64,000 nt of DNA from Paenibacillus turicensis (GTDB taxonomy: Bacteria; Bacillota; Bacilli; Paenibacillales; Paenibacillaceae), in NCBI RefSeq assembly GCF_017873435.1, contig NZ_JAGGKG010000011.1, positions 81,630 through 145,629 of the forward strand. The letters run 5' to 3'. The notes below the pieces were generated by a model, which saw only the letters and a program-made list of their open reading frames with translations, searched no databases and was not told the DNA's origin. This document shows positions 26,637 through 33,301 of the stretch, piece after piece. The position numbers and the translations under genes were made by a program. Each line of letters opens with the position of its first letter. The stretch's first letter is position 1.

Positions 26637-27782
26637 ATGTCTGGAAAATACAATTTAATTGCTACTTGTCCGATGGGACTTGAAGCTGTAGTCGCACGTG
26701 AACTAAAGGATTTAGGGTATCACGATACTGCTGTAGAAAATGGACGCGTAAACTTTACAGGTGACTTAATTGACATTTGTCGTTGTAATTTATGGCTACG
26801 CACCTCTGATCGTATTTTGATTAAAATGGCCCAATTTCAGGCTTTAACCTTTGATGAATTGTTTGAAGGAACCAAAGCGATTGCATGGGAGGAATGGATT
26901 CCTGAGGATGGAGAATTCCCAGTAGAAGGCCGTTCTCTTAAATCTCAGCTAAGCAGTGTTCCTGCTTGTCAAGGGATCGTAAAGAAAGCCGTAGTTGAGA
27001 AGCTAAAGCTTGCACACCATGTCGATTGGTTTGACGAAACTGGCTCAAGATATGTCATTGAGGTGAATTTACTCAAGGATCAGGCACTCATTACGCTGGA
27101 CACAACAGGTCCTTCTCTACATAAGCGTGGTTACCGTAAACATGCTTTAGAGGCACCATTAAAAGAAACGATGGCGGCGGCACTTATTATGCTAAGCCGT
27201 TGGAATCAAAACCCTGCACGTCCTTTTTATGATCCATGCTGTGGATCAGGGACACTCCCAATCGAAGCTGCCATGATTGCATGGAATATCGCTCCTGGCT
27301 TGCGTCGTACCTTTAATGCTGAGCAATGGTCTGTCATTCCTGAACAGCTATGGCAGCAAGCACGCGAAGAAGCGTTTGATCTTGTTAAAGATGATATTCC
27401 ACTTAACATTACAGGCAGCGATATTGATCCAGCAGCGATTGAAATCGCTCAAGCTTCTGCAAAAAGTGCTGGATTCGGTAAGGAAATCAAATTCTTGAAC
27501 ATTCCAGCCATCCAAGTCCAACCTGAAGGGGACTATGGCTGCTTTATTACCAACCCTCCATATGGAGAACGTATTGGTGATGATCGGGAGGTACGCAAGC
27601 TCATTACACAATTAGGCAGATTAACTGCTGAATTACCAACTTGGTCTTTCTTTGCGATTACACCTACAGAGCATTTTGAAAAGATTTTTAATCGCAAGGC
27701 AGACAAAAGACGTAAATTGTTTAATGGTCGTATCGAGTGTCAGTACCTACAATTTTTAGGTCCACTGCCCCCACGTCATTAA
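26637..27782 (+). CDS. THUMP-domain class I RNA methyltransferase (RlmL/YpsC-like)
   Basis: 381 residues. An N-terminal ferredoxin-like/THUMP region (about 1-155, beginning YNLIATCPMGLEAVVARELKDLGY) precedes a Rossmann methyltransferase (about 160-381). The latter has FYDPCCGSGTLPIEAA (SAM motif I), GSDIDPAAIEIA and the base-flipping FITNPPYGERIG. The NPPY motif indicates N-methylation, and relatives methylate 23S rRNA guanine (m2G2445 in E. coli RlmL). The ribosome site GGAG is rather far (14 bases) from ATG 26637. Confidence 0.92.
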   Translation: MSGKYNLIATCPMGLEAVVARELKDLGYHDTAVENGRVNFTGDLIDICRCNLWLRTSDRILIKMAQFQALTFDELFEGTKAIAWEEWIPEDGEFPVEGRSLKSQLSSVPACQGIVKKAVVEKLKLAHHVDWFDETGSRYVIEVNLLKDQALITLDTTGPSLHKRGYRKHALEAPLKETMAAALIMLSRWNQNPARPFYDPCCGSGTLPIEAAMIAWNIAPGLRRTFNAEQWSVIPEQLWQQAREEAFDLVKDDIPLNITGSDIDPAAIEIAQASAKSAGFGKEIKFLNIPAIQVQPEGDYGCFITNPPYGERIGDDREVRKLITQLGRLTAELPTWSFFAITPTEHFEKIFNRKADKRRKLFNGRIECQYLQFLGPLPPRH

Positions 27783-27807
27783 ATAAGAACTTTACACCAA
27801 AATAAAA

Positions 27808-27851
27808 GGTATCCCACTACAACCATTTCTATGGCCAATATGGGGATACCT
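27808..27851. terminator. Bidirectional terminator
   Basis: AGGTATCCC (27808-27816) pairs with GGGGATACCT (27842-27851), between converging genes. Confidence 0.7.
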
Positions 27852-27884
27852 CTGTTTATAGTTCATCTTCTATATGTTACCTTT

Positions 27885-28139
27885 TTATTCATCCTTTAAA
27901 GGGTTAAAAGGTTTTGGTTTCTTCACAAATGGCGCTGCCTTCTCAATAACTTCGTCCTCTGTAGGTGCACTAACATATCTTCCATTTATATATACAAAAG
28001 CGCGTTTTCCACAAGGTCCACAATAGGATTTGCATCCGATTTTAATCTCAGCATCAGGCGCCATTTTTTGCAGCTTAGGAACCATCGTTTTTAAACGGAT
28101 AAAATTGCATTTATCACATATACGTATATCGTTTGCCAT
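27885..28139 (-). CDS. YuzB-like DUF1450 protein
   Basis: 84 residues with two cysteine pairs, CDKC (residues 8-11) and CKSYCGPCGKRAF (about 36-48), in a thioredoxin-like small fold typical of the YuzB/DUF1450 family. The function of the family is unknown; the cysteines may bind a metal or a cluster. GAAGGG precedes the ATG. It lies 27 bases downstream of a HesB-like gene, and the pair may be an operon connected with metal or Fe-S handling (inference). Confidence 0.88.
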   Translation of the reverse strand: MANDIRICDKCNFIRLKTMVPKLQKMAPDAEIKIGCKSYCGPCGKRAFVYINGRYVSAPTEDEVIEKAAPFVKKPKPFNPLKDE

Positions 28140-28166
28140 TATTAATCCCTTCTTTTTGCCAAGGCT

Positions 28167-28469
28167 TTAATGATCGCCATGGTTTCCTTTAGAAGGATTC
28201 GTAATCACAAAACCCTCTTCTGGGAAATACAAATAGTCTATTTTTACACCTTCAAGCAAATCTTGTGTTGGATCATAAATAACATCAATCTCTTTATCTG
28301 TTGAAACGACATGATCCTTATCAGTTGGCTTCACTAGGTCCATACCATAATGGGCATGATCCCCATGAGCATGAGTGATAAACACTTTAAGCACTAGACC
28401 TTTATTTTCTTCCTTATCTAATTCTTTTTTTATAACCTTTGCCGCATTGCGGGTAATTTTTATACTCAT
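28167..28469 (-). CDS. HesB/IscA-like protein lacking the cluster-binding cysteines
   Basis: 100 residues from ATG 28469 (TAGGAG nine bases upstream; a GTG one codon earlier is possible). The opening ITRNAAKVIKKEL and central HYGMDLV follow the A-type Fe-S carrier fold. There is no cysteine in the whole protein. Where IscA proteins have GGCSGLSYGM this one has THAHGDHAHYGM, and the C-terminal CxC is replaced by GNHGDH. The histidine-rich replacements could bind metal, but Fe-S carriage by the usual ligands is impossible. It is probably co-transcribed with the YuzB-like gene. Confidence 0.8.
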   Translation of the reverse strand: MSIKITRNAAKVIKKELDKEENKGLVLKVFITHAHGDHAHYGMDLVKPTDKDHVVSTDKEIDVIYDPTQDLLEGVKIDYLYFPEEGFVITNPSKGNHGDH

Positions 28470-28576
28470 CACGTTTCTCTCCTATCACAAAAGTTGGGCT
28501 AGCTATCATTACTATTGTAAAGAAACGTGTCCTATCCTGCAATACTTATCCAACCTTTGACCCATGTTTGCCACAA

Positions 28577-29464
28577 CTAGCCCTGTACAAATGTCAGCAA
28601 AATAGGTTCAATTTCTTCATAAATGTGATCAAATTGTGTCAATGGTAAGGGGTTAACGCCTTCTCCTGCTTCAAGCGTAAAGCCTGGACGTTTAAATTTA
28701 GCAATAAACCAGTCCTTATAACCTGCGTCACTTCCTGCTAAAGCAACTGCCTTATAGCCCCCAGCTTCAGCCATTCGCTCTGCAAACTCACTACTATAGG
28801 CTGGCTCTAAGCCTCTATAGTTCCAATAAAGCTCTTTGCCCTGTGTGTGCATTGATAATACCCTAGCAAAGTTCTTTTCTATCGTTAATCTGGCTAATGC
28901 AACCGCCTCTGGCTCACTAAGTGCATGTTTTCCAGCGTAATCCTGAGAGGCAGGAGCATGAACTCCTCTTCGGGCAACCTCCTCATCCCAATAGGCAGGA
29001 AACTGATCGTTAAGATCAACACCACGAATGTTTGCTTTCCAATGCGAAAAGTCTTTTTTTCCTTGGTTCCATTTAGTTAGTGGCAAATCAGTTGTATCCT
29101 CATTCCAGCCATCTTGGGACAAATCCACACCATCAGGATTCACCATAGGAACTGCACAAATCGAAATTCGAGAAAGTAAGGCTAGGCTCACTGGTTTTCC
29201 GTCACACCACGCTCTAGCTAGATCCTCCATAAATTTTAGCAAAAGCGGGGTTGTAATCCACTCATTAGCATGCACCGCACTATTAATGTGTACCTGCTCA
29301 GCTCCAGTCCCTAATTGTAATGCAGGAATTCTTTTTCCAAGTACACTGTGACCAATCCACGTTAAGTGTAAACAAGGATATAGCTTTGTTAATTGCTCAA
29401 TATGAGTAATTAAATCCTGATAGCGATATCCATCCTTTACTTCCACTACCCTATTTTTATTCAT
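28577..29464 (-). CDS. M14 zinc carboxypeptidase, gamma-D-glutamyl-diamino acid endopeptidase-like
   Basis: 295 residues from ATG 29464 (AAGGGG eleven bases upstream), a shorter start than the longest open frame (29539). Zinc ligands are in NSAVHANEWITT (HxxE, about 61-72) and the later His in LSMHTQGKELYW. NPDGVDL, the substrate-binding arginine in NIRGVDLND, and the catalytic Glu in FTLEAGEG are present. It lacks a signal peptide, like Bacillus YqgT and spore-forming-cell endopeptidases that cut peptidoglycan stem peptides. The 5' flank carries repeated sequences (29496-29820). Confidence 0.88.
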   Translation of the reverse strand: MNKNRVVEVKDGYRYQDLITHIEQLTKLYPCLHLTWIGHSVLGKRIPALQLGTGAEQVHINSAVHANEWITTPLLLKFMEDLARAWCDGKPVSLALLSRISICAVPMVNPDGVDLSQDGWNEDTTDLPLTKWNQGKKDFSHWKANIRGVDLNDQFPAYWDEEVARRGVHAPASQDYAGKHALSEPEAVALARLTIEKNFARVLSMHTQGKELYWNYRGLEPAYSSEFAERMAEAGGYKAVALAGSDAGYKDWFIAKFKRPGFTLEAGEGVNPLPLTQFDHIYEEIEPILLTFVQG

Positions 29465-29495
29465 GACACATTTATCCCCTTCCTGAGCATGAATA

Positions 29496-29518
29496 GTAAG
29501 AACTCGCTGGAACGCAGC
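29496..29518. repeat. Left copy of a 23-bp direct repeat
   Basis: Identical over 23 bases to 29767-29789. Looser similarity continues for about 35 bases after each copy (CCCTC, then CAA and CTTATT). It lies 32 bases upstream of the M14 gene start. Confidence 0.8.
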
Positions 29519-29643
29519 CTCTGCCCTCGCAGATTTCAATTACTTATTCTCCCTTCCCCCTTTTTTATCCTGACATATTTTTCTCATTCTTAAGCATGAA
29601 TGAATTATTTCATGAATTGCTTAAGTAAGTAGCTCTAATTAAA

Positions 29644-29820
29644 ATAAGTAATTGACAACAACACCCGCATGAGCGGAGAGACAGAGAGATTCTGAAGAGC
29701 GTCTTTTAAAACCAAATTCCACCAATATTAATATTCCAATCAAGGGAATTTGGTTTTAACACGGTCGTAAGAACTCGCTGGAACGCAGCAACTATCCCTC
29801 TTATGTTGTCAAGTTCTTAT
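29644..29820. repeat. Palindromic intergenic element A, contains the right 23-bp repeat
   Basis: 17-base imperfect terminal arms (29644-29660 and 29804-29820, 15 of 17 matching) centred on TTGACAACA/TGTTGTCAA. Inside are CCGC/GCGG, a perfect 13-bp hairpin AAAACCAAATTCC/GGAATTTGGTTTT (29708-29720, 29745-29757) and the second direct-repeat copy (29767-29789). The segment 29652-29700 is similar to the reverse complement of element D at 43501-43571. The gap 29465-29834 has no gene that I can support. Confidence 0.7.
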
Positions 29821-29834
29821 TTTCTAGTTCCTAC

Positions 29835-30461
29835 TTACCGCAAGAAATATGAAATCATCGCCAAGACCAACAAATGTGCAGGATAAAACCCCCTCCATAA
29901 CCAGCGAGGTGTCGTCCTTTGTTCCAGCTTATGCCACAGCAACGACCCATAGGCGATAACGATCGTTGGAGCGATGCTTGCTAGCTGAATAAACCAGCCA
30001 TGAGACCACCAAAAGATCAAATTCAGTACCAAATGTGCCAAAACCATCTCCCATGATTTTAAATAACGAAATATAAGTACAAGAAATAAGCCGTAGGCGC
30101 CATAATCCATCGGTATCCATTCCATCACGATAGCAAAAGCAACAGTGACTCCCATAGCAAGCGTGGTGCTTTTAAACTTATCCAAAAGGTGTAGCAAAAC
30201 ACAACTCAAACACAATGTCACAATAACATTTAAGCCTCTAATACCTAAGGCAAGCTGAAATGGGAGCTGGGCAACAAGCGCGAGTCCAATCAATCTCAGT
30301 ATATACTTGGGACGAGAGGAGGTGTATTGATAGCCTTGAACTAATGCATATGCGTAAATAGGGAAAGCAATTCTACCAATTATTCTTAACCCCGCTTGTC
30401 CAGGAAAAAAAATGGCGCCAACATGATCAATTAACATCGTAAGCATCGCGATCCATTGCAT
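29835..30461 (-). CDS. TraX-family membrane protein
   Basis: 208 residues with about seven hydrophobic segments. The start QWIAMLTMLIDHVG and the segment RIIGRIAFPIYAYALVQGYQYT match the TraX family, whose founder is the F-plasmid pilin acetylation protein. In Bacillales relatives the family is chromosomal and unlinked to conjugation, and the acceptor is unknown. No conjugation genes are nearby. The YFLR C-terminus ends inside the left flank of repeat element A. Confidence 0.85.
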   Translation of the reverse strand: MQWIAMLTMLIDHVGAIFFPGQAGLRIIGRIAFPIYAYALVQGYQYTSSRPKYILRLIGLALVAQLPFQLALGIRGLNVIVTLCLSCVLLHLLDKFKSTTLAMGVTVAFAIVMEWIPMDYGAYGLFLVLIFRYLKSWEMVLAHLVLNLIFWWSHGWFIQLASIAPTIVIAYGSLLWHKLEQRTTPRWLWRGFYPAHLLVLAMISYFLR

Positions 30462-30516
30462 TTATATACCTCCAAAGTAAACAAAGTTCATCCTACAATC
30501 TTAATCTATAAAAAAG

Positions 30517-30625
30517 GGCTCAACCTTAAAATCAGTGTTTGACAATAGGCAAACGGTTGAAACCACTCTCTGCTACGTAGCCTCCCACCCCAAACATTGT
30601 CAAGCACTGATTACTATGTTGAGCC
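30517..30625. repeat. Palindromic intergenic element C
   Basis: Nested inverted repeats: GGCTCAAC/GTTGAGCC (30517-30524, 30618-30625) and a 17-base arm pair differing at one position (30530-30546, 30596-30612) that ends in TTGACAAT/ATTGTCAA. The centre is about 49 bases and G+C-richer. It lies between two minus-strand genes and shares the TTGACAA-ended layout of elements A and D. Confidence 0.7.
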
Positions 30626-30651
30626 TAAAAAAGCTCACTATTTATAATAAA

Positions 30652-30685
30652 TGAAAAAAACCTCTGAAGATATACTTCAAAGGTT
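30652..30685 (-). terminator. Terminator of the glutamate racemase gene
   Basis: AACCTCTGAAG (30659-30669) with CTTCAAAGGTT (30675-30685), followed on the minus strand by a T run. Confidence 0.85.
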
Positions 30686-30706
30686 ACGATCCTTATTTAA
30701 TTACAG

Positions 30707-31522
30707 CTATAAACATTCCGGCACTTGCCATACAACTGGCGTAATTTTGATCTGATCACCAAGCCACGAGATAGCAATTTTCTTAAATAATTCTGCATCT
30801 CCACTACAAAAGAACTGATGAACTGGGATATGATCGCCTGATGCTAATTGTCCTTTTTGATGGAGAACCACGCTAATCTCCCTCGCTGTTTCATCCGCAG
30901 AGCTAATTAATGTTACCTTTGCCCCCATCACTTGTTTAATTTTTGACTTTAAAAAGGGATAATGTGTACATCCTAGAATTAAACAATCAATCGGATTTCC
31001 CTGCATTTGTACTAAAGATTCCTCTACAATTTTTAATGCCTGACGGGAATCTGATAAACCTTTTTCAACTAAAGGTACAAAAGCTGGACAAGCTTGGCTG
31101 TACACTTCAATAGCTGGATTGATTTCCTTTAGTGCTATAGAATAGGCATCACTAATAATTGTCCCAATCGTACCAATCACACCAATTTTGCCAGTCTTCG
31201 TTGTGCTAATTGCAGCTCTGGCACCGGGGTGAATGACGCCAATGACAGGTACATCTAGCTTAGCCTTAATAATATTTAATGCTGCTGCCGTAGCCGTATT
31301 ACAAGCAATAACGATCATTTTAGGATTGTATTGGACTAAATAATCAACAATTTGCTCTGTAAATAGTGCTACTTCTTGTGACGAGCGAGGTCCATAAGGT
31401 GCTCTAGCAGAATCACCAAAATATATAATTTTTTCACGAGGAAGCTGTCTCATGACCTCTTTGGCAACTGTAAGGCCCCCTACCCCCGAGTCTAATACCG
31501 CAATTGCTTGCTCCACGAACAT
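30707..31522 (-). CDS. racE: Glutamate racemase
   Basis: 271 residues from ATG 31522 (AAAGGA upstream), the usual length; the open frame extends 17 codons further without support. It converts L- to D-glutamate for peptidoglycan. The two catalytic cysteines are in VIACNTATAAA (about 70-80) and ILGCTHYPFL (about 180-189), with the N-terminal VLDSGVGGLTV and YFGDSARAPYGPRS. Confidence 0.96.
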   Translation of the reverse strand: MFVEQAIAVLDSGVGGLTVAKEVMRQLPREKIIYFGDSARAPYGPRSSQEVALFTEQIVDYLVQYNPKMIVIACNTATAAALNIIKAKLDVPVIGVIHPGARAAISTTKTGKIGVIGTIGTIISDAYSIALKEINPAIEVYSQACPAFVPLVEKGLSDSRQALKIVEESLVQMQGNPIDCLILGCTHYPFLKSKIKQVMGAKVTLISSADETAREISVVLHQKGQLASGDHIPVHQFFCSGDAELFKKIAISWLGDQIKITPVVWQVPECL

Positions 31523-31691
31523 ACCGCTTCCTTTATACATAAAGTTGAATCCGAGTCTGCGCAAATGATTCATTGTGTTACTATATGTGTGTACAAGCTA
31601 AAATGTACCTATAGTAACCCCTTCTTTATAAACATAACGAAGAAGACCCGTATTTCAGGTCTCCCCCATATAAATTATTTATTTAGCATTA

Positions 31692-32141
31692 TTATTTTTC
31701 TTCTTTTGTTTCTTCTACACTTTCCACAACAACAACATCTTCAATTGTAGGTGCAGCTTCATCTGCAATGCCTAACATAACTGGCTGGGCAGCTTCAGTG
31801 CTGTCTGAGGATACAGTAACAACAGGTGCCTCTTCCTCTTTGCCAGAACGCCAGTTTTGGAAGTCCTGCACAAGACCGTCTGCCGTATTTTTTACTTTAC
31901 CTGCAATCTGTACCGTTTGCTCTCCTACCTTATGTGCAACCTCAGTAGTTTTTTCCCCTGCTTTACGTGCACCAACGGCAATATCCTTACGAACTTCTTT
32001 ACCAGCCTTAGGCGCTAGCAGTAATGCCGTTACAGAGCCAACAACAGTTCCTATTGCTGCTCCCCAAACCCAGCCTTTACTTCTTTTTGTTTTTTGTTCT
32101 ACTTCAGCGTTTACTTGAACTTCTTGATTTTCTTGACTCAT
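31692..32141 (-). CDS. YtxH-domain general stress-type protein
   Basis: 149 residues. After a polar N-terminus comes one short hydrophobic helix, GAAIGTVVGSVTALLLAPKAGKEVRKDI (about 28-55, key motif LLAPKAGKE), typical of YtxH. A long amphipathic Lys/Ala/Glu helix follows (about 55-100), then an acidic Val/Glu tail. Relatives in Bacillus belong to the SigB general stress regulon; I see no clear SigB promoter here. Role unknown, probably membrane-peripheral. Confidence 0.85.
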   Translation of the reverse strand: MSQENQEVQVNAEVEQKTKRSKGWVWGAAIGTVVGSVTALLLAPKAGKEVRKDIAVGARKAGEKTTEVAHKVGEQTVQIAGKVKNTADGLVQDFQNWRSGKEEEAPVVTVSSDSTEAAQPVMLGIADEAAPTIEDVVVVESVEETKEEK

Positions 32142-32318
32142 GTCTCATCTCTCCCTAGTTGACATTATCCCTTATCAGGGCTAACGCCTATATCGTTAAT
32201 GTATTATAAGCAAGTCGTGCTTGTCTCGACACTATAAAAGATAAACTATTTTTTTCCTATAAGATATGCGAAAAGTCCTATGTAGCTTTACTCTAGCAAC
32301 AAGCCCCTGTCCAGCAAA

Positions 32319-32606
32319 TTAAAATTCAAAATCAACCGCAATGGAGCTTTCACGTACATCATTCATATAAGTGATCACCTTTTGATGCTCTGGGTGCACT
32401 TGGTAGGCTTGTAAATCTTCTAAAGATTCAAAAACAGCAATAAGCGCAATATCATAAGAGCGCTCAGTTCGAAGTATATCTTGACCAATCTCTAAGCTGC
32501 GCAGTTGCTCAATTTTATCCTCAAGCCCTCTTAGAACAGCTGCTGTACGTTCAATACTATCAGCTGAGTCATCCTTTAGCTTAAAAAACACAACGTGTTT
32601 TATCAA
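32319..32606 (-). CDS. Dabb-family stress-responsive alpha/beta barrel protein
   Basis: 95 residues from TTG 32606, which has GGAGG seven bases upstream; the open frame runs further with a cysteine-rich segment lacking a ribosome site. IKHVVFFKLKDD at the start, a central SYDIALIAVFESLEDLQAYQVHPEHQ and VAVDFE-like end are diagnostic of the Dabb (ferredoxin-like dimeric barrel) fold. Function in Bacillales is unknown. Confidence 0.88.
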   Translation of the reverse strand: MIKHVVFFKLKDDSADSIERTAAVLRGLEDKIEQLRSLEIGQDILRTERSYDIALIAVFESLEDLQAYQVHPEHQKVITYMNDVRESSIAVDFEF

Positions 32607-32831
32607 TGTAAGTCCTCCCTTCCCTATTAAAATGATACTCAAGCACCATACACAAATACTATCATATTGCAAGAACTAGAAGCAAACAGCAACTCAATTG
32701 AAGGGACTACACTGTAAGGATGCCCTAAATTATAAATAATGATGTTTATACAATTTTCTATCAATCTACCAACATATAATATATTAAGTCCTTTTTTTCT
32801 AGGACAATACTAAATAAAGGGGGGATTTACA

Positions 32832-33140
32832 ATGGGTTTATTTCGTTTTTTATTGAATTCACCTATTCGTATACGAATTAGAATTCTTCAAACCTCATTT
32901 GAAATTTTAAAATTACGTGTTGACCATCTTGAAAAAAAACTAGCTTCCACCCATTTCCCCGACTATGAAACTAGGCAAAAATTGCTAGGAGCGGTAAATC
33001 AATTTATTACAGTTCAGACGAAGGAATATAAATTTGAGGGTACACTTATTGCAGTCCACAACAGCTCACTTGAAATTGCAGATGATAAAGCTCAACGTAT
33101 TATTATCCCATTTACTAAAATTTGCTCGTTCCATCAATAA
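32832..33140 (+). CDS. Small protein of unknown function with an Sm-like C-terminal half
   Basis: 102 residues with AAAGGGGGG upstream of the ATG. The N-terminal half is basic and probably helical (FEILKLRVDHLEKKLAS). The C-terminal 45 residues alternate hydrophobic and polar residues as a small beta barrel (QTKEYKFEGTLIAVHN, then LEIADD, then IIIPFTKICSF). This resembles the DUF2642/spore-coat-type barrel only in pattern, so I name no family. It is the only plus-strand gene between 28 and 44 kb, and a stem-loop at 33156-33179 may end it. Confidence 0.6.
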   Translation: MGLFRFLLNSPIRIRIRILQTSFEILKLRVDHLEKKLASTHFPDYETRQKLLGAVNQFITVQTKEYKFEGTLIAVHNSSLEIADDKAQRIIIPFTKICSFHQ

Positions 33141-33155
33141 ATTTTTGCAAACAAG

Positions 33156-33179
33156 GTCCAGCGTATTTCTTTGCTGGGC
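33156..33179 (+). terminator. Stem-loop after the 32832 gene
   Basis: GTCCAGC (33156-33162) with GCTGGGC (33173-33179), then a T/C-rich stretch. Confidence 0.55.
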
Positions 33180-33301
33180 TTCTTCTTACTTTATAAAAAA
33201 ATAACGCCTTAGCACTTTAAAAACACAAAGTCAGATAGCTACAGATCAAAATCTCTCCATAGCCACCTGACTGATTAGAACGTTATCATTCCACTAAAGC
33301 C

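Noticed and set aside
29028..29351. 107-residue plus-strand open frame
   Set aside because: It lies wholly antisense inside the M14 carboxypeptidase, which has intact family motifs, so it is a shadow frame.
29652..29700. Glycine-riboswitch-like fragment (GAGCGG, GAGA, TCTGAAGAG)
   Set aside because: Some short blocks look like a glycine aptamer, but the conserved core is missing and no glycine gene follows. The similarity to element D explains it better.
29835..30461. Conjugative element because of the TraX-family gene
   Set aside because: No relaxase, coupling protein, integrase or att-like repeats are present; chromosomal TraX homologues are common in Bacillales.
31768..32118. 116-residue plus-strand open frame rich in Ala, Ser and Thr
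   Set aside because: It mirrors the YtxH-like gene on the other strand; the composition reflects the Lys/Glu/Ala-rich sense gene.
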